A DNA stretch of 8,040 bases from JBGOUV01 sp041477815 (GTDB taxonomy: Bacteria > Acidobacteriota > Terriglobia > Bryobacterales > JACQDG01). The stretch's first letter is position 1; each line of letters starts with the position of its first letter. A model generated the notes under the pieces. The model did not search any database, was not told the origin of the DNA, and saw only the letters and a program-made list of their open reading frames with translations. The position numbers were made by a program, and so were the translations under genes. Where the stretch lies: the NCBI GenBank assembly GCA_041477815.1, contig JBGOUV010000321.1, positions 1-8,040 on the forward strand. The letters are read 5' to 3'. This document shows positions 1 through 6,071 of this stretch, piece after piece.

Positions 1-2
1 GG

Positions 3-161
3 CACCCTCACCCACTAAATAGCCGGGGCGCACTGCATTCCTTTTCTGCCGATTCCAAACTGCACACGGAGAAACGAACCCAGCTTGACCGGCTCTATCA
101 ACGTGTCGCCGACGACCTCGATCAACTTCTCCGCGCAGTTGGCCTCAAGATTGCCGCATGA
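3..161 (+). CDS. C-terminal 52 residues of an unrecognised protein (5' end outside window)
   Basis: The frame is open from the first bases of the window to a TGA at 159-161, so only the tail of the gene is visible. The last ~30 residues (LHTEKRTQLDRLYQRVADD, then LDQLLRAVGLKIAA) are charged and leucine-spaced like an amphipathic helix, which reads as real coding sequence. I do not recognise the family. Its position, ending about 195 bp from a partial tRNA-Cys with flanking direct repeats, makes the C-terminus of a tyrosine-type integrase or another element-borne gene a reasonable guess, but no catalytic motif is visible. Base composition here is less GC-rich than in the operons to the right, which fits DNA of different origin. 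Confidence 0.45.
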   Translation, partial: HPHPLNSRGALHSFSADSKLHTEKRTQLDRLYQRVADDLDQLLRAVGLKIAA

Positions 162-230
162 GCAACGAGAACAAAATCCCCGTTACACTTCACATAACAG
201 TCTAAGTCGCATCCCCCCCACCAGGTTCCT

Positions 231-250
231 TGACCGAGTTTTGACAGAGT
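231..250 (+). repeat. 20-bp direct repeat, copy 1 (left of tRNA-Cys fragment)
   Basis: TGACCGAGTTTTGAC at 231-245 is identical to 464-478. Extending to 20 bases gives a single mismatch (A at 246 against C at 479). It lies on the 3' side of the partial tRNA-Cys. Paired direct repeats flanking a tRNA-derived core resemble integrase arm-type binding sites. That reading is inference; the repeat itself is plain in the sequence. Confidence 0.7.
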
Positions 251-281
251 ACGGCTACGCAAATGCGGGATGTTGCGTGAA

Positions 282-301
282 TTCCCGTGAAGTTCCGGGA
301 A
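282..301. repeat. Short inverted repeat (6-bp stem, 8-nt loop)
   Basis: TTCCCG at 282-287 is the exact reverse complement of CGGGAA at 296-301, with TGAAGTTC between. No T-tract follows on either strand, so it is not a clear terminator. It lies between the first direct repeat and the tRNA fragment and could be part of an attachment-site architecture or chance. Confidence 0.35.
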
Positions 302-355
302 GGTCGAAACTGGCCCGAAGTCTTTGAAAACTTGGGGTAAGTCCCGTGTTTGGAG

Positions 356-405
356 TGGAGGCGCGGAGCGGATTCGAACCGCTGAATAAAGGTTTTGCAG
401 ACCTT
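356..405 (-). tRNA. 3' 50 nt of tRNA-Cys(GCA); partial, likely attachment-site remnant
   Basis: Read on the - strand from 405 to 356 the parts fit a tRNA exactly: anticodon stem AAGGT/ACCTT, 7-nt loop CTGCAAA with anticodon GCA (Cys), 5-nt variable region TATTC, T-arm AGCGG-TTCGAAT-CCGCT, acceptor 3' strand CCGCGCC, discriminator U and encoded CCA. U73 and the ending CGCGCCTCCA match the E. coli tRNA-Cys end as I recall it. The 5' half is missing: no GGCGCGG-like acceptor strand and no D-arm lies at the required distance (406-431). A tRNA 3' fragment starting at the anticodon arm is what tRNA-targeting integrases leave at one end of an integrated element. It is unlikely to be a functional tRNA. 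Confidence 0.8.
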
Positions 406-463
406 TCTCTTGCGCCCGCCGCCCTTGTCGTTTCAGTTACTTACAGGCGCTCTGCTCTCCCCG

Positions 464-483
464 TGACCGAGTTTTGACCGAGT
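464..483 (+). repeat. 20-bp direct repeat, copy 2 (right of tRNA-Cys fragment)
   Basis: This copy matches 231-250 at 19 of 20 positions in the same orientation. It also contains an internal tandem: TGACCGAGT occurs at 464-472 and again at 475-483, separated by TT. It lies on the 5' side of the partial tRNA. A shorter echo (GTTTTGACC) recurs at 6388-6396 near a broken gene, but nine bases is too short to weigh. Confidence 0.7.
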
Positions 484-714
484 CTGCCAGCCGGGTCTCG
501 CCTACCACTGTTCGCTCGGGGCAGGCACGCTTTGGCGGGTCCGCCTGAACGGGCCGCTCGTCGCGGTCACCGGCAGGTCGCGCCGAACGGCAGGCGAGTC
601 CCCCGTCGGTGTTTCTGCAATTTTGCAACTTTTCGCCGCGCCGGTCCATGGGCCACCGTCAAGTGCGGTCCGGCAGACCGCAGCCTGGAGCGTCGGCCGC
701 CTTGCGGATTCGCC
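484..714. other. Stretch without a convincing gene
   Basis: Between the second direct repeat and the stop codon of the Tat-signal oxidoreductase I find no reading frame with family resemblance or a supporting ribosome binding site. A 70-codon frame on the - strand (437-649) has low-complexity Arg-rich content typical of chance frames in GC-rich DNA. The stretch contains GGCGGGTCCGCC, a short palindrome around 534-545, and the hairpin at 664-682. It may be non-coding or the decayed flank of an inserted element. Confidence 0.5.
664..682 (-). terminator. Hairpin downstream of the leftward operon, possible terminator
   Basis: TGCGGTC at 664-670 pairs perfectly with GACCGCA at 676-682 around a 5-nt loop, giving a 7-bp GC-rich stem about 33 bp past the stop codon of the leftward operon's last gene. 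The position suits transcription termination or 3'-end protection. There is no run of Ts after it on the - strand, so it is not a canonical intrinsic terminator. Confidence 0.4.
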
Positions 715-2061
715 TCACACGTACTGCGCCGGGAATTTCCACGGACTGCGGTAGACGGGCCGCGCGAGTTTGGCCGCCTGCTTGTCGCCGACGATCTTCT
801 CGGTCTTCGGGTCGAATCGCACGGAGCGTCCCAGCTTATACGCCAGGCTGGCCAGCGTGAGCGCCAGGCTCACTTTGTAGTGGTAGTTGACGCCGCAGCC
901 AGGCTCCTTTCGGGACTTGATCGAATCCAGCCACTCGCGCTCGTGGCCCGGCGACGGCGGAATCGATTCCGGGGGTGGTGTCGAGTCCTTGAGATATTCG
1001 CCTTCGGGAACGATCTGGTGCTTGTTGTAGTCGGTGAACAACGTGCCGTTGACGGCGTGGAAGTAGATGCCCAGCCGGCGGGCGGGTTTTCCGCGGCCGA
1101 AGTCGAAGGCGAAGCTGTTGACGCAGCTCATCATCCAGGTCATGGTGAGATGGGGATACTGCCAGGTCACCTCCTGGGTGTCGGGCGCGTCGCCATCGTC
1201 CCGGATGATATGACGCCCGCCGGTGCAAGTGGTCACCTCCGGTACGCCAAGTTCCAGCGCCCAAATGGGCAGATCGACGATATGCGGCGCCATGCCGGGA
1301 GTCCAACCGTGCGAGTAATCCCAGAACGAGCAGTGGTTGTAACTGTCGGCGAACAGCAGCGAATTGAAAGGCCGTGCCGGCGCGGGGCCGAGCCACCTAT
1401 CCCAGTCCAATCCCGCCGGCGGATCCTGTTTGGGCGCTCGTCCGATGCCGCCGGGCCCCTGGTTCATGACGTTGAAGGTGCGGACAACGCTGACCGGCCC
1501 CAACTTTCCGGACCGGATCCACTCGACCACACGGCGATAATTCGACCCGGCGTGAATCTGCGTGCCGATCTGGCTGATCCGTTGGTGCCGGTTAACGGCA
1601 TTTCGCACGGCCAGCGTCTCGTCGGGATAGAGCGTCATCGGCTTTTGCAGGTAGATGTCCTTGCCCGCCCGGACCGCATCAATCGCCATCAAGGCGTGCC
1701 AGTGGGGCGGCGAAGCGATGATCACGCCGTCGACGTCCTTTCGCGCGAGCAGTTCCCGGTAATCGTTGTGGCCCTTGGCGGTGTTCTTGTGCAGCGCGAG
1801 CGCTTTCTCGCGACGGTCCCGTGAAACCTCGCAGATGGCAGTGACGACGACGTCGGGATGCCTGGCGCAATTGGCCAGATTTCCCAACCCCATTCCGTTG
1901 ACGCCGATGATGCCCAGGTTGATGCGGTCGCTGGGCGGCGGCTGGCCCGCCCTGCCCAGAGCGGAAGCCGGAACGACGGATGGCGCGGCAAGGGCCGCGG
2001 GCACGGCGGCCTGCAACAGCCGGCGGCGGGAGAACCCGATGGAATCAAGTATTGTCGGCAT
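715..2061 (-). CDS. Tat-exported Gfo/Idh/MocA family oxidoreductase
   Basis: This 448-residue NAD(P)-dependent dehydrogenase-fold protein probably acts on a sugar or polyol in the periplasm. A twin-arginine signal (SRRRLLQAA, about residues 11-19) precedes an Ala-rich stretch to about residue 36. The Rossmann glycine motif GIIGVNGMGLGN is at 50-61 and ASPPHWHA at ~116-123. LQKP at 138-141 replaces the usual EKP but keeps the catalytic lysine. WDRWLGPAP lies near 220 and MAPHIVDLP near 257-265, holding the expected His/Asp pair. The ending with YRSPWKFP is typical of large exported members from Acidobacteriota and Planctomycetota. I chose the ATG at 2059-2061 because AAGGAG lies 7 bases before it; an upstream ATG at 2091 would put that Shine-Dalgarno inside the gene. 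It overlaps the upstream URO-D-fold gene by 17 bp, so the two are probably co-transcribed. The substrate is unknown. Confidence 0.92.
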   Translation of the reverse strand: MPTILDSIGFSRRRLLQAAVPAALAAPSVVPASALGRAGQPPPSDRINLGIIGVNGMGLGNLANCARHPDVVVTAICEVSRDRREKALALHKNTAKGHNDYRELLARKDVDGVIIASPPHWHALMAIDAVRAGKDIYLQKPMTLYPDETLAVRNAVNRHQRISQIGTQIHAGSNYRRVVEWIRSGKLGPVSVVRTFNVMNQGPGGIGRAPKQDPPAGLDWDRWLGPAPARPFNSLLFADSYNHCSFWDYSHGWTPGMAPHIVDLPIWALELGVPEVTTCTGGRHIIRDDGDAPDTQEVTWQYPHLTMTWMMSCVNSFAFDFGRGKPARRLGIYFHAVNGTLFTDYNKHQIVPEGEYLKDSTPPPESIPPSPGHEREWLDSIKSRKEPGCGVNYHYKVSLALTLASLAYKLGRSVRFDPKTEKIVGDKQAAKLARPVYRSPWKFPAQYV

Positions 2062-3097
2062 GATGTTTCTCCTTGGAACGTTCCCGGGCAACCTTTATCA
2101 TTGCCCTGATATTATCCGGCGGCGTGGTGGAGGGAATGGCGCAGCCCGCGTTCAGGATGAACCGGGGCGTGCCGGCGAAGACCTCCAGCAGTTCGCGTGT
2201 CTTGCGTTCGACCTCCCGTGGAGTTCCCAGCGCCAGAACGCCGCTCGGATCGATGTTGCCGGTGAACGTAACTCTCCCCCCGAGGATGTCGCGGGCGCGC
2301 CGTGCATCGGTCTGGTAGTCCAGTTCCAAGGCGTCCGCGCCGGTGGAGACCATGTCCTCGAGGATCGGTTCCGTCCTTCCGCAAATGTGCAGCATGTAGG
2401 GCAGGCCCAAACCATGGGCCGCCTCGACGACGCGCTTCTCGTACGGCAACGCGAACCTGCGGTAGAGCCGCGGCGAGACCACGCTGGAGCCGGCGGAACT
2501 GTCCCCGTTGGAGACCATGTGAGCACCGGCAGCCCCCATCAGGCGGATAAACTGAATGGTAGCATCCGTCGAATACTCCAGCAGACGCCCGGCGTCTTCT
2601 TCGTTCGCCGGGTCCATAAGGTCCATCATCCAATCGGCGCTGCCGCGCATGGCGCAGGCCAGCGCGAATGGGGCCTGATCGCAGTTGCCGCGGAGATACA
2701 CTTGGTCCCCGAAATGCCGCTTCAGAAGCCGAACCGCCTCCAGCCAGACCTGGACGCCCGGATAGCGCCCGACATTGGCCGGCTCGAGATCGCGCACTTC
2801 CTCCAGCAAACGCAGCCGCCGGCCCTGGCAGATGGCCGGCTCATCTTCCGGAAACACCACCGGCACGCCAACGGCGCCGGCGAGCGTGGCGGTATCGATG
2901 TCCACCGCGATCCCGTCGTATTCGTACTTCTCGACAGCTTCGATGAAGCAGCGCGCGATCTCGGCCGGCTCGGTCCGGTACCGGCTCATCGAAACGCCGG
3001 CTTCCAACGCCGCCATCATGAAGTTGTGCAGCATGACCGGTGTTACGTCCGGCCTCTCACCCCGCAGCGCGGCACGAATCCTGCGATACCCGTTCAT
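2045..3097 (-). CDS. URO-D-fold corrinoid methyltransferase-like protein (MtaA/CmuA type)
   Basis: This 350-residue protein belongs to the uroporphyrinogen decarboxylase superfamily but looks like the methyltransferase branch rather than HemE. The N-terminus MNGYRRIRAALRGERPD is the usual family opening. A DSSAGSSVVSPRLYRRFALPY segment, given here only by its core SPRLYRRFALPY, lies near residues 208-219. LHICGRTEPILEDM (236-249) supplies His237 and Cys239, and NAGCAIP (315-321) supplies Cys319. This His-x-Cys...Cys set is the zinc site by which MtaA/MtbA-type enzymes activate a thiol for methyl transfer from a corrinoid. TGNIDPSGVLALG near 279-291 is also typical. I chose ATG 3097 because the family begins there; GGTGGAG lies just upstream with short spacing, and an in-frame TTG at 3172 would add 25 unlike residues. 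No corrinoid protein gene is visible nearby, so the methyl donor and acceptor are unknown. Confidence 0.88.
   Translation of the reverse strand: MNGYRRIRAALRGERPDVTPVMLHNFMMAALEAGVSMSRYRTEPAEIARCFIEAVEKYEYDGIAVDIDTATLAGAVGVPVVFPEDEPAICQGRRLRLLEEVRDLEPANVGRYPGVQVWLEAVRLLKRHFGDQVYLRGNCDQAPFALACAMRGSADWMMDLMDPANEEDAGRLLEYSTDATIQFIRLMGAAGAHMVSNGDSSAGSSVVSPRLYRRFALPYEKRVVEAAHGLGLPYMLHICGRTEPILEDMVSTGADALELDYQTDARRARDILGGRVTFTGNIDPSGVLALGTPREVERKTRELLEVFAGTPRFILNAGCAIPSTTPPDNIRAMIKVARERSKEKHHADNT
2069..2074 (-). promoter_or_regulatory. Shine-Dalgarno AAGGAG that fixes the start of the Tat oxidoreductase
   Basis: On the - strand AAGGAG lies 7 bases before the ATG at 2061-2059 and inside the last codons' neighbourhood of the upstream gene, which ends at 2045. 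It supports the internal ATG rather than the upstream in-frame ATG at 2091, and suits translational coupling across the 17-bp overlap. Confidence 0.7.
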
Positions 3098-3232
3098 GGG
3101 CTCCACCCAGCATTCTACTCTCGTCTTGGCGCGCCTGAACTTCCCGTCGAAAATCGTGGCGCCGGGCGGCAAGTACGTTTACAATGGCGAGCGGGACTTG
3201 CCCGATACGGTGCATCCGGATGAGTTAGGTCC
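3098..3232. promoter_or_regulatory. Divergent promoter/operator region between the two operons
   Basis: These 135 bp separate two operons transcribed away from each other, so both promoters should be here. Candidate -10 boxes are TACAAT at 3180-3185 for the rightward operon and TAGAAT on the - strand (3117-3112) for the leftward one, each one base from TATAAT. Neither has a good -35 partner at 16-18 bp, and the leftward one would start transcription almost at the ribosome binding site, so both calls are weak. Two palindromic GC cores, GGCGCGCC at 3128-3135 and GGCGCC at 3158-3163, could belong to an operator. No regulator gene is encoded in the window. Confidence 0.45.
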
Positions 3233-4105
3233 ATGGCAACCAGAAGAGAGTTCCTGTTCGCAGCCCGGCTGGCCGCTTCCGGCGACCGGCTGCGCCTGAC
3301 TGACACCAAGGGAGAGAAGGTCGCCGTGACTTACGGCGGCACGACGCTCCTGGAGTATCGCTACACCGCGGCGCGCCCGAAGCCTTACATCCATCCCCTT
3401 TGTCTCGCCGGCGGCCCACCGGTCACGCTCGACGGCCCCCAGGATCACGTCCATCACCGTGGATTGATGGTGGCGTGGTCGCTGGTGAACGGCGTCGACT
3501 TCTGGGGCGAAACCAACCCCGCGCGCCACGGCCGGATCGTGCACCAGAGGTTCGAGCGGCTGCGCGAGAAACCGCCGGTCGAAATCGTCTCCCTCAATCA
3601 CTGGATCGCGGAAGGGAAGCTGCTGCTGGTCGAGCGGCGCACCGTGCGCGTGCCGCCGCCAACCCCGGACGGCGTGTGGATCGAGTGGATCACGGAGCTC
3701 CAAACCGCGGCCGAACCCGTGAAACTGGCCGCCGGCGAACACGTTTACGACGGTCTGGGCATTCGCTTCGTTCCCAGCATGGACGGGGGCAAGGTGCTCA
3801 ATTCGAACGGCACGGCCGGCATCGCAAAAGCGAATGGGGAGAACGCTGCGTGGTGCGCCTACCATGGCGCGGATTCCACGGTGGCGTTCTTTGACCATCC
3901 CCAGAACCCGAGGCACCCGAATGCCTTCTTCGTGATGAACAAGGCGTTCGGATATATGAGCGCGGCGCCCACCTTCCGCGAGCCTTTTGACCTGGGGGTG
4001 GGCGGATCGATCCGGTTCCACTGGGGCGTGCTCGCGTTCCGCGGTGAACCCAGGGCGGAGAGGCTCCAACGCCGTTTTCAATCCTGGAGCAGGGAGAGCC
4101 GATGA
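3233..4105 (+). CDS. DUF6807 ('PmoA-like') family protein
   Basis: This 290-residue protein has the signatures of the DUF6807 family, often auto-named 'methane oxygenase PmoA' although it is not related to particulate methane monooxygenase. The family is a beta-rich protein usually found beside Gfo/Idh/MocA genes; its activity is unproven. Diagnostic parts are PYIHPL (51-56), DHVHHRGLMVAW (71-82) with clustered histidines, VDFWGE (88-93), HG-x-I-x-H (99-104) and FFDHPQNPRHP (219-229). The N-terminus MATRREFLFAA carries a Tat-like RR motif but almost no hydrophobic core before charged sequence (SGDRLRL), so export is doubtful. The ribosome binding site is weak (TTAGG). The gene is first in the rightward operon, and its TGA overlaps the next ATG as ATGA. 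Confidence 0.85.
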   Translation: MATRREFLFAARLAASGDRLRLTDTKGEKVAVTYGGTTLLEYRYTAARPKPYIHPLCLAGGPPVTLDGPQDHVHHRGLMVAWSLVNGVDFWGETNPARHGRIVHQRFERLREKPPVEIVSLNHWIAEGKLLLVERRTVRVPPPTPDGVWIEWITELQTAAEPVKLAAGEHVYDGLGIRFVPSMDGGKVLNSNGTAGIAKANGENAAWCAYHGADSTVAFFDHPQNPRHPNAFFVMNKAFGYMSAAPTFREPFDLGVGGSIRFHWGVLAFRGEPRAERLQRRFQSWSRESR

Positions 4106-5130
4106 GCCAACCATTCGGAGCCGCCGTGCTCGGCACCGGCGACGTTTCCGGCGAACACATCAAGGCCTTTGAGGCGGACTCTCGCAGCGAGGTGCGGGCC
4201 ATCCTGAGCCGCGACCGCGCCCGGGCCCAAGCTAAGGCGCGCGAGTATGGGCTCGCCCATTGCCGCGCCTTCACCGACCTCGACGAACTGCTGCGGTGCG
4301 ACGACATCCAGGTGGTTTCGATCTGCACGCCGCATCACCTGCACGTCGAGCAGGGCGTGGCCTGCGCGCAGGCGGGCAAACACGTGGTCGTGGAGAAGCC
4401 GATCGCGCTCGATCTGGCCGGACTGCGGAAACTGGACGCGGCTGTGCGCCACCACGACGTTCGCAGCGTGGTCGGTTTCGTGCTGCGCTGGAATCCGCTG
4501 TTCGATGTGATCAAGGCCATTCTGGCTGACGGCGCCATCGGCGACGTATTCTACGCCGAGGTCGACTACCTGCACGCCATCAACAGCAACCTGCGTTTGT
4601 ACCCCTGGCTCCGCCAGCGCGCTTATGGGGGTACGGCGCTGCTGACGGCGGGTTGCCATGCGATCGACGGGTTGCGCTGGTTCGTCGGCAAGCCGGCCGT
4701 CGAAGTGTTCGGCTACGCCAACTGCAGCCGGGGGAATCCGCTGAACTACGAGTATGAACCCAACAGCGTCATACTCGTCAAGTTCGAGGACGGCACGATG
4801 GGCAAGGTGGCCACCTCCATCGAGTACATGGCTCCCTACACGTTTCCGATCGTGCTGATGGGCAACCGCGGCACGATTCGGGATAACCGCCTGTTCACCA
4901 AGCGCTGGCCGGGACAAACCGGGTGGGCCGCGATTCCTACCATCTTGCCCGACAGCGGCGCGGTGACGCACCACCCCTTTATGCACCTCATCAGTCACTT
5001 CCTCGACTGCGTGGTAAGCGGTGCTGAGTCGCACTGCAACGTGGCCGACGCGGTCAAGACCCACGAAATATGCATCGCCGGCGAGTTGTCGAAGCTCGAA
5101 GCGAGACCAGTGAGGTTGCCCCTTCCATGA
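4102..5130 (+). CDS. Cytoplasmic Gfo/Idh/MocA family oxidoreductase
   Basis: This 342-residue NAD(P)-dependent dehydrogenase has no signal peptide, so it should be cytoplasmic. The Rossmann motif AVLGTGDVSGEH is at 8-19, CTPHHLHVE at 75-83 and the canonical catalytic VEKPIALD at 97-104. GGTALLTAGCHAID (176-189) carries the His/Asp pair (His186, Asp189) expected in the active site. The length is normal for the family. AGGGAG lies 5 bases before the ATG at 4102, giving the best ribosome binding site in this operon. It overlaps both neighbours by ATGA, at 4102-4105 and 5127-5130. It probably oxidises or reduces an intermediate made by the neighbouring proteins. Inositol, glucoside or keto-sugar substrates are all possible, and the sequence does not choose between them. 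Confidence 0.92.
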   Translation: MSQPFGAAVLGTGDVSGEHIKAFEADSRSEVRAILSRDRARAQAKAREYGLAHCRAFTDLDELLRCDDIQVVSICTPHHLHVEQGVACAQAGKHVVVEKPIALDLAGLRKLDAAVRHHDVRSVVGFVLRWNPLFDVIKAILADGAIGDVFYAEVDYLHAINSNLRLYPWLRQRAYGGTALLTAGCHAIDGLRWFVGKPAVEVFGYANCSRGNPLNYEYEPNSVILVKFEDGTMGKVATSIEYMAPYTFPIVLMGNRGTIRDNRLFTKRWPGQTGWAAIPTILPDSGAVTHHPFMHLISHFLDCVVSGAESHCNVADAVKTHEICIAGELSKLEARPVRLPLP

Positions 5131-6071
5131 AATACGCAAGAGTCGCCGTACTGCTGGTTCTGTTTGCCGTGGCCGTGGCGGGAGCGGACCTTCGGCTGGG
5201 CCTGGTGGGCACGGACACCTCCCATGTGACAGCTTTCGCGAGAATGCTGAATGACCCTTCCTCGCCGGAGTACGTCCCCGGGGCGCGCATCGTCGCGGCT
5301 TACAAGGGCGGACAGCCGGACAATGCGACCAGCGCGAAGAGCCTCGAGCCGTTCACCAGGGAACTGCGCGTGAAATGGGGCGTCGAGATCGTGCCCGACA
5401 TTCCGGCGCTGTGCTCCAAAGTAGACGGGATTCTGCTGACCAGTGTGGACGGGCGGCCGCACCTCGAAGAGGCTCGCCAGATCTTTGCTTCGGGAAAACC
5501 CGTCTGGATCGACAAACCGCTGGCGTCCACGCTGGAAGACGCCCGGGAGATTGCACGCCTGGGCCGGGAAGCCGGCGTCAAGTGGTGGACTAGCTCGAGC
5601 CTCCGTTTCGCCGAGATGATTACGGCGCTCAAAGGGGAGGGGATCACGGGGGCGATCACCTGGGGGCCGGGGCCTTTCGAGGAGCATCATCACCTCGACC
5701 TTTCCTGGTACGCGATTCACCCTATCGAAATGCTTTACGCGCTGATGGGACCGGGATGCGTAGAGGTAACGCGGACCTACACCGAGGGCGCGGATGAGAT
5801 CACAGGGCGTTGGAAAGACGGCCGCGTGGGGAGCGTCCGTGCGCTGCGCCCGTATGGATCCTACGGAGCGGTTGTGTTTCGAGGCAGGGAGGCCTTGCAG
5901 AGCAACCCCCAGGCGGCCACCGGGTATCGTCCGATGGTCGTTGAAATCGTCAAGTTCTTCCGAACCGGCGTGGTTCCCGTACCGGTGGAGGAGAGCCTGG
6001 AGATCTTCGCCTTCATGGACGCCGCGCTGCGCAGCAAACAGGCTGGCGGCAGGCCTGTTGCACTGCCATGA
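5127..6071 (+). CDS. Gfo/Idh/MocA-like protein with Sec signal peptide
   Basis: This 314-residue protein begins MKYARVAVLLVLFAVAVAGA, a short basic n-region plus a hydrophobic core with likely cleavage near residue 20, so it should cross the membrane by Sec. The nucleotide-binding loop is unusual: GLVGTDTSH at 25-33 lacks the full Gly pattern. DKP (129-131, in WIDKPLAS) replaces EKP but keeps the lysine. WYAIHPIEML (194-203) provides His198 and Glu201 in the active-site region. The start is set by the ATGA overlap with the preceding gene and by the signal peptide; an in-frame ATG at 5070 would bury the signal. Sec export of a protein that may need a preloaded nucleotide is odd, so it may be a cofactor-poor variant or have another role. 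It overlaps the next gene by ATGA. Confidence 0.88.
   Translation: MKYARVAVLLVLFAVAVAGADLRLGLVGTDTSHVTAFARMLNDPSSPEYVPGARIVAAYKGGQPDNATSAKSLEPFTRELRVKWGVEIVPDIPALCSKVDGILLTSVDGRPHLEEARQIFASGKPVWIDKPLASTLEDAREIARLGREAGVKWWTSSSLRFAEMITALKGEGITGAITWGPGPFEEHHHLDLSWYAIHPIEMLYALMGPGCVEVTRTYTEGADEITGRWKDGRVGSVRALRPYGSYGAVVFRGREALQSNPQAATGYRPMVVEIVKFFRTGVVPVPVEESLEIFAFMDAALRSKQAGGRPVALP

Noticed and set aside
158..205. 15-codon frame overlapping the left-edge stop as ATGA (MSNENKIPVTLHITV)
   Set aside because: The ATGA overlap is attractive, but the peptide is too short to support and there is no recognisable ribosome binding site. It could be a broken downstream cistron.
437..649. 70-codon - strand frame in the left intergenic region
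   Set aside because: Arg-rich and low in complexity, with no recognisable domain; chance is the best explanation.
532..1824. 430-codon + strand frame opposite the Tat-signal oxidoreductase
   Set aside because: It lies antisense to a gene with clear motifs and is Arg/Gly/Val-rich without any domain resemblance, as expected of a shadow frame in GC-rich DNA.
3112..3185. Exact promoters from TAGAAT (3117-3112, - strand) and TACAAT (3180-3185, + strand)
   Set aside because: No convincing -35 elements at proper spacing, and the leftward box is too close to the start codon. I kept only the general divergent regulatory region.
1766..3223. 485-codon + strand frame opposite the URO-D-fold gene
   Set aside because: The - strand gene has the conserved family motifs and zinc ligands; this frame has none and spans two genes.
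3179..4114. 311-codon - strand frame opposite the DUF6807 gene
   Set aside because: It is antisense to a recognisable family member, with no motif or ribosome binding site of its own.
4078..5139. 353-codon - strand frame opposite the cytoplasmic Gfo/Idh/MocA gene
   Set aside because: It mirrors the codon structure of the sense gene; the sense strand carries the Rossmann, EKP and His/Asp motifs.
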